Of a stretch of 13,267 nt of DNA, positions 6,289 to 13,024 are shown piece by piece (position 1 is the first letter of the stretch; every line of letters starts with the position of its first letter). Source of the stretch: CAZUSC01 sp964622915. Lineage in GTDB: Bacteria; Patescibacteriota; Andersenbacteria; UBA10190. The notes under the pieces are model-generated. The model was not told the DNA's origin. It was given only the letters and a program-made list of their open reading frames with translations, and ran no database searches. Location of the stretch: NCBI GenBank assembly GCA_964622915.1, contig CAZUSC010000095.1:1-13267 (forward strand). The letters are read 5' to 3'. Position numbers and translations under genes: made by a program.

Positions 6289-7173
6289 ATGCCTACTTCA
6301 ACCAAACCATCAACCAAACGCCCAGCAATAAGAAGGCGTAATGAGCATGTGTCCTCACTGACAAAGTATTTACGAGAGATAGGACAAACCCCGCTGCTGT
6401 CGGCTCCGGAAGAGCAGGTATTAGCCCAACGCATCCAGCGCGGCAACGCCAAAGCCCGCCAAAGAATGTTACTGGCTAACTTAAGGCTAGTGGTTAATAT
6501 TGCCAAGAAATATGTACCCAGCAATGAGCCGGAGTTACTGATGGATTTAATTCAGGAAGGAAACATTGGCTTAATGCGCGCGGTCGATCGATTTAACCCA
6601 GAGTTCAAAACTCGCTTTTCTACCTACGGAGTTTACTGGATCCGGCAGGCAGTCTTACGGGCTCTAAAATCTCGTCGGCTGGTGCGCTTGCCAGAAAACG
6701 TTTTTGATCACATTCTCGAAATGCAGCGCGTGCGCCAACGACTGTACCAGCTGCTGGGCCGCGAACCTTCGCTGGAGGAGGTAGCGGTAGAAATGCCCGC
6801 TTCCCTCAAAGAAATCAATCGATTAGAAGCAGCTTCCGCTGATATTGTGTCGTTAGAGCGGGTGATTCGGGGCCGCGAGGAAGACGAGGAAACAAAGCTA
6901 CAGGATTTGCTGGAAGATCACGAAGCACTAGTGCCAAGCGATGTGGCGCAAAATTCTTTAGTCAAGCGAAAACTCAATGAGGCCGTTGAGACCTTGCCTG
7001 TACGCGAGCGGCGCATCATTGATGCCCGTTTTGGTCTGACCGACAAGCAGCCCAAGACCCTGGAAGAAATTGGCCGTGAATTTGGCATTAGCCGCGAGCG
7101 TGTTCGCCAACTGCAAAACGTTGCTTTAGATCGTCTGCGCCAGCGGCGGTCCGTCATTCGTACTCGGCACTGA
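6289..7173 (+). CDS. RNA polymerase sigma-70 factor, RpoD/RpoS-like
   Basis: A 294-residue sigma factor that directs RNA polymerase to promoters. Regions in order: basic N-terminus (1-20), region 1.2 (SSLTKYLREIGQTPLLS, 22-38), region 2 with LLANLRLVVNIAKKYV (61-76), DLIQEGNIGLMRAVDRF (86-102) and FSTYGVYWIRQAVLRAL (110-126), region 3 (about 135-215), region 4 (225-290) with helix-turn-helix KTLEEIGREFGISRERVRQLQ (257-276). It lacks region 1.1 and the non-conserved insert of large RpoD proteins. The -10-reading helix differs from E. coli sigma70: Trp433 is Tyr116 and Thr440 is Leu123, while Gln437 is kept (Q120); region 4.2 RERVRQ is standard. It could be the primary factor of a reduced genome or a group 2 factor; the window cannot decide. 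Confidence 0.93.
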   Translation: MPTSTKPSTKRPAIRRRNEHVSSLTKYLREIGQTPLLSAPEEQVLAQRIQRGNAKARQRMLLANLRLVVNIAKKYVPSNEPELLMDLIQEGNIGLMRAVDRFNPEFKTRFSTYGVYWIRQAVLRALKSRRLVRLPENVFDHILEMQRVRQRLYQLLGREPSLEEVAVEMPASLKEINRLEAASADIVSLERVIRGREEDEETKLQDLLEDHEALVPSDVAQNSLVKRKLNEAVETLPVRERRIIDARFGLTDKQPKTLEEIGREFGISRERVRQLQNVALDRLRQRRSVIRTRH

Positions 7174-7214
7174 AAACCGCCGCGCAAAAATAGCCAGCAG
7201 CATCTGGCCCGGCT

Positions 7215-7223
7215 TGTTATGAT
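7215..7223 (+). promoter_or_regulatory. Extended -10 promoter giving a leaderless GH1 mRNA
   Basis: TG-T-TATGAT (7215-7223) is an extended -10 element. Exactly six bases (GAGAAC) follow and then ATG at 7230, so the expected transcription start is the A of the start codon. There is no -35 match and no SD. Confidence 0.6.
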
Positions 7224-7229
7224 GAGAAC

Positions 7230-8405
7230 ATGCCGGAGGGAAAGTTTTTATGGGGGGCCGCAACTAGTGCTCATCAAGTAGAAGGAAATAATGTTCATAA
7301 TGACTGGTGGGATTGGGAAAAATCGACGCCGGATATCGAAGAATCGGATCTGGCCGGCGATCACTATCGTCGCTTCCGGGAAGATTTTGCTTTGGCGAAA
7401 GCGCTGGGACATAACGCGCATCGGTTGTCGATCGAATGGAGTAGGATTGAGCCGCGAGAAGGGACTTGGAATAAAGCAGCCATTCAACATTATCGTGAAG
7501 TGTTGCAGGAATTGCGTCGCTTGGGCTTAAAAACATTTGTTACCCTCCACCACTTTACTAATCCCTTATGGTTGGCTCAAAAAGGCGGCTGGACTAATAG
7601 CCGTACGCCGGAATTATTTGCCCGGTATGCCGACTATGTCGCCCAACACTTAGGCGACTTAGTAGACTTTTGGTTGACCATCAATGAACCAATGGTGTAT
7701 GCCACGGAATGTTATTGGCGCGCGAAGTGGCCGCCGCAGAAGCGCTCTATAGCCGATTTACTAAGAGTAATCGGTAACATGGCTCGTGCCCATCGCCTGG
7801 CTTATCGCGTCCTTCATCGGGTAACTGCCGACGCGCCAGTTAGTTTTGCCAAGCATCTTATCGCTTACTTGCCAGCAAATAGGGGACAATTAGACGATCA
7901 AATAGTTGTTCGTTTCATGGACTGGTGGTTTAACCAGCGTTTTTTTAGTTTGATAGGTCCCACTTTTGATTTTATTGGAGTAAATTATTATTTTTGCAGC
8001 AAACTTCGTGTGCATCTATTCCCGCTCAGTTTACAGACAATACCGTGGCCGGGCCCGAAATCAGATCTTAACTGGCCTTTAATTCCTGAGGGACTGACTC
8101 ATGTTTTACTAAGAATGAAACGGTACAAAAAACCGATTTATACTACCGAAAACGGTCTGGCCGACGCCGCTGATTCCCGTCGGGCCGACTTTATTCGTTC
8201 ACACCTGCGGGCAGTCGAAAAAGCGCAGGCGCAGGGTGCTGATGTGCGAGGTTATTTACATTGGTCGCTCCTGGACAATTTTGAGTGGGCGGATGGGTTT
8301 AAGCCGCGGTTCGGATTAATTGAGATTGATTACAAAACAATGGCCAGAAAAGTGCGTCCGAGCGCTTATGTTTATAAAGCGATCATCGAGCAGTCAAAGT
8401 GGTAA
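7230..8405 (+). CDS. Compact family 1 glycoside hydrolase (beta-glycosidase)
   Basis: A retaining beta-glycosidase (GH1) acting on beta-linked glucosides or galactosides; no signal peptide, so cytoplasmic. Markers in order: FLWGAATSAHQVEG (6-19), RLSIEWSRIEP (65-75), TLHHFTNP (105-112), acid/base E153 in TINEP, FDFIGVNYY (246-254), nucleophile E307 in YTTENG, and HWSLLDNFEWADGF (344-357), which lines the glycone site. At 391 residues it is about 50-80 shorter than typical members. The largest gap is between RFMDWWFNQRFF (228-239) and FDFIGVNYY, where relatives carry the DP...G.YP segment and a loop of some 30-40 residues. Both catalytic glutamates remain, so it is likely active. It follows the sigma gene by 56 bp with its own promoter. 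Confidence 0.95.
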   Translation: MPEGKFLWGAATSAHQVEGNNVHNDWWDWEKSTPDIEESDLAGDHYRRFREDFALAKALGHNAHRLSIEWSRIEPREGTWNKAAIQHYREVLQELRRLGLKTFVTLHHFTNPLWLAQKGGWTNSRTPELFARYADYVAQHLGDLVDFWLTINEPMVYATECYWRAKWPPQKRSIADLLRVIGNMARAHRLAYRVLHRVTADAPVSFAKHLIAYLPANRGQLDDQIVVRFMDWWFNQRFFSLIGPTFDFIGVNYYFCSKLRVHLFPLSLQTIPWPGPKSDLNWPLIPEGLTHVLLRMKRYKKPIYTTENGLADAADSRRADFIRSHLRAVEKAQAQGADVRGYLHWSLLDNFEWADGFKPRFGLIEIDYKTMARKVRPSAYVYKAIIEQSKW

Positions 8406-8475
8406 ACGAAGCTATGTCCTGGCGTCGGTAATTTTGTAGCAGCGTTGCAGAACCTCACGCGGGCTGAAGACACGA

Positions 8476-8519
8476 CCCCACTTCGTCCTGAACTCAACGT
8501 AGTTCAGGACTTCGCGGGG
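8476..8519. repeat. Palindromic REP-like element
   Basis: GTCCTGAACT (8485-8494) and AGTTCAGGAC (8501-8510) form a perfect 10-bp stem around CAACGT; an outer CCCC (8476-8479) pairs with GGGG (8516-8519) across small asymmetric internal bulges. It lies after the GH1 gene in a convergent gap. No U-tract follows on either strand, so it is not a classic terminator; it resembles dispersed intergenic palindromes (inference). Confidence 0.75.
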
Positions 8520-8544
8520 TTAATCCGCGCTTAGCGCGGATTAA
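8520..8544. repeat. 11-bp perfect inverted repeat
   Basis: TTAATCCGCGC (8520-8530), TTA, GCGCGGATTAA (8534-8544). It abuts the palindrome on its left and the A-tract of the minus-strand terminator on its right. The run of A after it rules out a + strand terminator. Confidence 0.85.
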
Positions 8545-8575
8545 AAAAACCGCCAGCTGGTAGATGAGCGGGCGG
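8543..8575 (-). terminator. Intrinsic terminator of the BON-like gene
   Basis: On the minus strand CCGCC-c-GCT (8575-8567), loop CATCTACC, AGC-t-GGCGG (8558-8550 with one mismatch), then seven U (8549-8543). It lies 16 nt after the stop at 8592. Confidence 0.8.
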
Positions 8576-8591
8576 GATGGCAAGCGCTGAA

Positions 8592-8855
8592 TCAAATGCG
8601 CGGAACGACGGATATTTGATTGCGAACGGGGACGATAGTGTTGCCGGTGTACTTGTTGTTGGCCGCCCTGTCTACTTGAATCGCTCTCTCGTTTACTATT
8701 TGTAAGGCAGCATGCGTGGCGAGACATCGGCAGTAAAAATCAGTGGTCTCTCCGCGGATTGTGATTAAGTCTCCGTCCTCCACAACGCCCAGGCGGGCTA
8801 TGTCCTGGTTTACACAACTTTTAATCCTGGCTTGAATTAGTTCTGCTAACGACAT
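8592..8855 (-). CDS. BON-like small domain protein
   Basis: An 87-residue soluble protein. Pattern: an N-terminal helix with LAELIQARIKSC, then VVEDGDLITIRGET (24-37), a second helix with TDFYCRCLATHAALQIV (38-54) and a strand with ERAIQVDRAANN (56-67). This alpha-beta-beta-alpha-beta order with D-G-x-x-x-x-x-G-x-x is like BON domains (OsmY-type, lipid- or ligand-binding), but it lacks the signal peptide most BON proteins have; the assignment is by pattern only. Contains Cys13, Cys43 and Cys45. The start at 8855 is chosen because AAAGGA lies 6 nt before it; upstream ATGs at 8861 and 8885 are less well placed. A TAATAT at 8918-8913 on the minus strand is a possible -10. Confidence 0.62.
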   Translation of the reverse strand: MSLAELIQARIKSCVNQDIARLGVVEDGDLITIRGETTDFYCRCLATHAALQIVNERAIQVDRAANNKYTGNTIVPVRNQISVVPRI

Positions 8856-8944
8856 AAACATTCCTTTCGTGTTTGTCAGTAGCAAGTAATGAAATGTGCA
8901 ACCACTACTTACATATTACCACGTTCTAAAAATATTGAGCTGGG

Positions 8945-8974
8945 TTGGTACTAAGAAGTAACGAGTCTTACAAT
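8945..8974 (+). promoter_or_regulatory. Promoter of the EamA transporter gene, leaderless type
   Basis: TTGGTA (8945-8950), 18-bp spacer, TACAAT (8969-8974), six bases, ATG at 8981. The expected start is at or next to the A of the ATG, and no SD exists. The TTG at 8945 would otherwise look like an upstream start codon. Confidence 0.6.
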
Positions 8975-8980
8975 ATCCAC

Positions 8981-9931
8981 ATGCTTTGGCTCCTTCTGGC
9001 ACTAACAGCCCACCTCGGCAATGCAGTTGTCTTTGTTATTGATAAAAGTTTACTGGCCGGCAAAAGCACCATCGCCGAGCCTTGGCGCTACGCTTTTTAT
9101 TCTGCAGTACTGGCGGGAGCTGCCATAGTGATTTTGCCCTGGGTCTATGTGCCGCTGACACCATTTATTTTGATGTGGTCAGTCTTGACCGGCGCCGCTC
9201 ATATTATGGCCCTCTGGTTATTTTTTAGTGCTTTAAGAGGCGGCGAACCCAGTAGAATCGTGCCAATTGCCGGCTCGGCTGTGCCGGTATTTACATTGGT
9301 CATCGCGGTAACAGTCCTCGGAGAAGTGCTGGCTGCTAAACAATGGGGAGGAGTAGCGTTGTTAATAATTGGCGGCGCCCTGTTATCTATTAGTTTCGGC
9401 CGGGCTAAAAAAATTCCTGGAAGTATCTTGTTGATAACTTTGTTGGCCGGATTATTTTTTGCCGCCTATTTTGCCGGCGCAAAATACCTCTACGATCACA
9501 GCTCACCTTTTTTAGCAGTGTTTGTTTACGGCCGGTTTTTTGAGTCCCTCCTGGCCTTGCTTGTGCTCGGACCACTAGTCTGGCTTAAAAGAGAGCGCCG
9601 CCTGCCGCGTGATCGCTTGACTATTTTACGCGGCCCGAAGAAAAAACGTTCCTGGGTTGCCGGCCGCAGTATATTACCCCCTGCCTTTTTTGTTAGTAAT
9701 AAAGTATTGGCCGCCGGCGCATTTTTGCTACAGAGCTATGCTATAAGCCTGGGCAGTGTCACCGTGGTTAATGCCTTGCAAGGCACGCAATATTTATTCG
9801 TTCTCTTGCTGGCGGCAGCCGTTTCCCAATTCCTACCCAATCTTTTTAAAGAAGAGCTACATCGTGTTGCCTTGACGCAGAAATTAGCCGGCATAGCTGC
9901 CGTCGCGGTCGGCCTCGTCTTGTTAGTATGA
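8981..9931 (+). CDS. EamA/DMT superfamily membrane transporter
   Basis: A 316-residue integral membrane protein with about ten hydrophobic helices in two EamA repeats (roughly 1-140 and 147-316). Typical marks are the glutamate after helix 4 (VTVLGEVLAAKQWGGVALLIIGG, E115) and a mirrored arrangement near 255-315 (YAISLGSVTVVNALQGTQYLF). A basic cytoplasmic loop (KRERRLPRDRL and PKKKR, 203-223) separates helices in the second half. Members export or import small metabolites; substrate unknown. ATG 8981 is preferred to TTG 8945, which lies in the -35. The stop TGA overlaps the next ATG (ATGA), so the two genes are translationally coupled. Confidence 0.88.
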   Translation: MLWLLLALTAHLGNAVVFVIDKSLLAGKSTIAEPWRYAFYSAVLAGAAIVILPWVYVPLTPFILMWSVLTGAAHIMALWLFFSALRGGEPSRIVPIAGSAVPVFTLVIAVTVLGEVLAAKQWGGVALLIIGGALLSISFGRAKKIPGSILLITLLAGLFFAAYFAGAKYLYDHSSPFLAVFVYGRFFESLLALLVLGPLVWLKRERRLPRDRLTILRGPKKKRSWVAGRSILPPAFFVSNKVLAAGAFLLQSYAISLGSVTVVNALQGTQYLFVLLLAAAVSQFLPNLFKEELHRVALTQKLAGIAAVAVGLVLLV

Positions 9932-10983
9932 AAAAGAACCGCAGATTCGCCCGAGCAATCCTAGTTGCCGCCGCCGGCATGGTTTTACTGGTGCTGGTAG
10001 CAGCTTGGCCCGGCGATCCGACGGCCCCGCAATTATACGGAGTAACATTCTCCCAACCCCATGCTACCGGTATCGGCCTGGATTGGCGGGAAGTTTATCG
10101 AGCCATTCTGGAAGATTTAGACGTACCCTACCTAAGATTGAATGTTTATTGGGATATCGTTGAGCCGGTCGATAACAAGTTTGATTTCTCTACTATGGAC
10201 TATCAATTGGACTTGGCGGCTGCTCGCGAAGCACAGGTCATTTTAGCCATCGGCCGCAAACTGCCGCGCTGGCCGGAATGTCATGTGCCGCAGTGGGCGG
10301 TGGGGTTGTCGGAAAATGCGCAGCAGGAAAAAGTTATGGAGATGGTGGAAGTGGTCGTGAAACGATATCAAGATCACCCCGCTCTCTTAATGTGGCAGTT
10401 AGAAAACGAGCCGCTGCTTGATTTTGGGGTCTGTCCGCCAGAGGATCAGAAATTCTTGCAGCAAGAAGAGAGGCTGGTGCGCCAGCTTGATTCGTCCCAC
10501 CCCATTCTGATCACCGACTCGGGCGAACTTAATTCCTGGTTGCCTGCCGCTGCCTATGGCGATGTATTAGGTACGACCATGTACCGGACGGTTTTTTCCG
10601 CTCGGACCAACCGGAATTGGCACTACGACTATATTTTCCCAGCTTGGCTTTACCGGCTGAAGGCTCGCTATGTGGGACTGCTACGCGGCAAGCAAGTCAT
10701 TATCTCTGAGCTACAAGGGGAGCCGTGGGGCGCCAAACCATTTACGCAAATGAGCGGGGCGGAACGACAGGCCGCTTTCTCGCCGGAGCGTTTCCGGCAG
10801 CTGCATAGCTTTGCCCGCCGCACCCAGTTACCGGTGGCCTACTGGTGGGGAGTGGAATATTGGTATTGGGAAAAAGAAGTTAAGGGCAATAACGCCTATT
10901 GGGAATATGCTAAAAGCATCTTTACTGCAAGTCAAAACGCAAAAGGCAAAAATCAAAAAAGTGGTATAATAAAACTAATTTAG
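9928..10983 (+). CDS. Membrane-anchored clan GH-A glycoside hydrolase (GH5-like)
   Basis: A 351-residue protein with an Arg/Lys-rich start and one hydrophobic helix (about 9-27, AILVAAAGMVLLVLVAAW), then a (beta/alpha)8 domain outside the cell. Sequence marks: YGVTFS (37-42), YLRLNVYWDIVEP (68-80), catalytic acid/base E161 in WQLENEP (156-162), nucleophile E261 in VIISELQGEPW (257-267), and the aromatic patch YWWGVEYWYWE (305-315) at the end of strand 8. The spacing of the two Glu (100 residues) fits clan GH-A retaining enzymes such as GH5/GH39; the family within the clan and the substrate are not certain. Coupled to the EamA gene by a 4-nt ATGA overlap. Its last codons contain the promoter of the next gene. 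Confidence 0.85.
   Translation: MKKNRRFARAILVAAAGMVLLVLVAAWPGDPTAPQLYGVTFSQPHATGIGLDWREVYRAILEDLDVPYLRLNVYWDIVEPVDNKFDFSTMDYQLDLAAAREAQVILAIGRKLPRWPECHVPQWAVGLSENAQQEKVMEMVEVVVKRYQDHPALLMWQLENEPLLDFGVCPPEDQKFLQQEERLVRQLDSSHPILITDSGELNSWLPAAAYGDVLGTTMYRTVFSARTNRNWHYDYIFPAWLYRLKARYVGLLRGKQVIISELQGEPWGAKPFTQMSGAERQAAFSPERFRQLHSFARRTQLPVAYWWGVEYWYWEKEVKGNNAYWEYAKSIFTASQNAKGKNQKSGIIKLI
10962..10970 (+). promoter_or_regulatory. Extended -10 promoter inside the glycosidase 3' end
   Basis: TG-G-TATAAT (10962-10970) is an extended, consensus -10. Transcription near 10977 gives a 37-nt leader with the SD of the small membrane protein gene. Confidence 0.7.
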
Positions 10984-11013
10984 ATATTCCTTTGAAGATC
11001 GGAGGTGAGTGGT

Positions 11014-11235
11014 ATGGCAAATAAAAGTTTACAATTATGGGCAGCCGTTCTTCTGCTGGTGGGCGGTTTAGTTCATCTTATTCCCGCGCTGTATGTGGCA
11101 TTGTCCAACCTCACGGGCGGTAACCCGTGGATTCAGATCGTTGTCGGTATTCTGTCCGTTATCGTCGCCTTGGTCTTATTCGCGGGTGACAAGCAAAGTG
11201 CTGGTGGCAGCAACACTTCCGGCGGTCCGCTTTAA
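11014..11235 (+). CDS. Small two-helix membrane protein
   Basis: A 73-residue protein with two hydrophobic segments (about 8-30, LWAAVLLLVGGLVHLIPALYVAL, and 39-57, WIQIVVGILSVIVALVLFAG) joined by a short NLTGGNP turn and ending in a Gly/Ser-rich tail. No known enzymatic motif; a conserved-looking membrane microprotein of unknown role. The ATG at 11014 is chosen over GTG 11005 because GGAGGTGA (11001-11008) is an almost perfect SD with 8 nt between GGAGG and ATG. The same ten bases, GGAGGTGAGT, precede the acidic microprotein at 2411. It heads a likely three-gene unit with the methyltransferase and the thioredoxin-like gene. Confidence 0.85.
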   Translation: MANKSLQLWAAVLLLVGGLVHLIPALYVALSNLTGGNPWIQIVVGILSVIVALVLFAGDKQSAGGSNTSGGPL

Positions 11236-11249
11236 AAAAAAGAGTTTTA

Positions 11250-11837
11250 ATGGACGACTTGAACCGTTGGCAACGCTGGTGGGTTAACGCTTGGCCTCAT
11301 CGCTGGCATGTCCGCCGCCATATCCCCTCTTTCCTAAAGAACAGCCCCGATCCTTTTCGCGGGGAGGTTTTGGAGGTAGGGGCGGGCCAAGGCTGGACTT
11401 CGCGCCAGATCTTAGACACTTTTCCGCAAGTGGAGCTGACTGCTACCGATATTGAGGGTGGAAAAAAAGATACATACGACCAGTTGCGTCAAAAATACGG
11501 CCGGCGGTTGAAGGTTAAAACAGCTAATATATTAAAACTGCCTTTTGATCGTGATGCTTTTGATATTGTGATCGCGGTAAGTGTCATGTCTTATTTGCCG
11601 CCCTCGGCAGCCCAGGATGCTCTGCGAGAATTACTGCGGGTGACGCGACCAGGGGGATTAATTGGTATAAGTGATTTTGTGTTGTTTGCTCGTTCCCGGC
11701 ACACGGGACGTGCCCATATTGAAAATGCCTTGCGGGGAGAAAAAGCCCAGATAGTATATGCCAAGGGCGACCAGATGTTTGATATGTGGATTCGCGTTGA
11801 TTATCCCATTCCGCCGCCAGGCGCTGCTACTGAATAG
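11250..11837 (+). CDS. Class I SAM-dependent methyltransferase
   Basis: A 195-residue Rossmann-fold methyltransferase of the Methyltransf_11/25 type. Motif I is EVGAGQGWT (42-50), the acidic residue after strand 2 is D67 (TATDIEGG), motif II/post-II is LPFDRDAFDIVIAVSVMSYL (97-116), and motif III is LLRVTRPGGLIGISDF (128-143). The N-terminal WQRWWVNAWPHRWHVRRH segment is rich in Trp and Arg and may bind a membrane or the acceptor. Acceptor not identifiable. The start ATG lies 14 nt after the preceding stop with a weak AAAAGAG upstream. Confidence 0.9.
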   Translation: MDDLNRWQRWWVNAWPHRWHVRRHIPSFLKNSPDPFRGEVLEVGAGQGWTSRQILDTFPQVELTATDIEGGKKDTYDQLRQKYGRRLKVKTANILKLPFDRDAFDIVIAVSVMSYLPPSAAQDALRELLRVTRPGGLIGISDFVLFARSRHTGRAHIENALRGEKAQIVYAKGDQMFDMWIRVDYPIPPPGAATE

Positions 11838-11847
11838 GAATGTTCTA

Positions 11848-12891
11848 ATGTGGAATCCATTTAGTCGTTCACTTATTGGCAAAAAGGCGCCCGCTCTGTT
11901 GGGCGCGGTTTGGTTTAATGAACAAGTATTACCGCCGTCCGCCCGTGGGCGAATCAAGCAAGGCCAGCCGCTAAAATTTCGGCGGGACTTTCCTGGGCAG
12001 GTGGTGCTGCTAGATTTTTGGGATTACTCCTGCATTCATTGTCTTAATGCTCTACCTTATTTGCGAGCCTGGTGGCAGCGCTACCAGCAGTATAATTTTC
12101 TCATTATTGGTGTCCACACTCCGGAGTTTGTTTTTGCGGCTGATCCGGACAAAGTGCGTAGTGCCGTGCTGCGTTTTAATTTGAGTTACCCGGTGGTGAG
12201 TGATCCGGAGTACCAGATTTGGGAGCGCTATCATAATAATTCTTGGCCGCGGCAATTACTGGTGGATAGTCGAGGAGTCATTCGCTACGATCAGCAAGGG
12301 GCAGGCAATTATCAAAAAACCGAAAGCACAATCCAAGCATTACTCAAAGCCCAGCAGCCAGCGGTGACTTTTGCCGAACCGCTAGCACCCTTGCGTGACG
12401 TTGATCACCCCAGCGCGGTTTGTAAACCTGTTACCCCAGACGTGTATTTAGGCTGGCGGCAGGGCAGAACGGTCAGTCCGCCCGGTCAACGCCCGGAAGA
12501 ATCCGCCTGGCACACGGCGCCCGCCAGCATTCCCCTACATCAGTGGGCGTTAGGTGGGAAATGGCAACAGCAAGCAGAAGAAGTAGTACCAGGCGGCTTG
12601 GGCAGTCACATTCAGCTCCATTATTTAGCGAATGATGTTTTCGCCGTCCTACGTCCCTTTGACGCTTTAACAACCGTTTTAGAAATACAGCGCGACGGCC
12701 AGCCACTGACGTCTGACATTATAGGCCCAGACGTTCAGCTCCAAGATGGAAAAAGTATTGTCACGGTAAATGAAGATCGCCTTTATCGTTTAGTCGCCGA
12801 TAAAGAGCATGGTGAACATCAATTAACACTGGCGCCGCTCACTGGACAACCCGCTATTCATACTTTTACGTTTGGCAGCAGTTGCGTGTAG
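11848..12891 (+). CDS. DipZ-like thioredoxin-fold protein without membrane domain
   Basis: The 347-residue product has a thioredoxin/TlpA-like domain (about 38-170) with FWDYSCIHCLNALPYL (57-72) and redox pair C62-I-H-C65, the DipZ-type GVHTPEF (88-94) and cis-Pro P134 (NNSWPRQLLVD). Residues about 190-347 match the C-terminal carbohydrate-binding-like domain of actinobacterial DipZ: TPDVYLGWRQ, HQWALGGKW, LYRLV and HTFTFGSS near the end. Unlike DipZ it has no CcdA-type transmembrane half, and I see no signal peptide, so it may work in the cytoplasm or be exported without a classical leader. The start at 11848 is set by TAGGAA upstream; the longer frame back to 11758 lies inside the methyltransferase gene. 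It follows that gene by 10 nt. Confidence 0.9.
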   Translation: MWNPFSRSLIGKKAPALLGAVWFNEQVLPPSARGRIKQGQPLKFRRDFPGQVVLLDFWDYSCIHCLNALPYLRAWWQRYQQYNFLIIGVHTPEFVFAADPDKVRSAVLRFNLSYPVVSDPEYQIWERYHNNSWPRQLLVDSRGVIRYDQQGAGNYQKTESTIQALLKAQQPAVTFAEPLAPLRDVDHPSAVCKPVTPDVYLGWRQGRTVSPPGQRPEESAWHTAPASIPLHQWALGGKWQQQAEEVVPGGLGSHIQLHYLANDVFAVLRPFDALTTVLEIQRDGQPLTSDIIGPDVQLQDGKSIVTVNEDRLYRLVADKEHGEHQLTLAPLTGQPAIHTFTFGSSCV

Positions 12892-12944
12892 GAAAGGCGA
12901 AATGGCAAGCTTGGTGAAAATTTGGATCAAACGGGTGGCCGTGA

Positions 12945-12992
12945 GCCCAACTCCGCCAAGCCTGCCTGTCGGTAGACAGGGCTTCGCTGGGC
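12945..12992 (+). repeat. Palindromic element after the thioredoxin gene
   Basis: CCTGTC (12965-12970), GGTA, GACAGG (12975-12980), extended by AAGC (12958-12961) with GCTT (12981-12984) across a 3-nt bulge, and by GCCCA (12945-12949) with TGGGC (12988-12992). A TATTTTATT follows at about 13007-13015, so it could also end transcription, but the distance to the stem is large. It has the look of a dispersed intergenic repeat. Confidence 0.5.
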
Positions 12993-13024
12993 AAGGCCGG
13001 GCACCTATTTTATTGCCTGAACCA

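Noticed and set aside
8520..8549. Plus-strand terminator after GH1 (11-bp hairpin)
   Set aside because: The tract after the hairpin is A, not T; the T-run belongs to the minus-strand terminator at 8543-8575.
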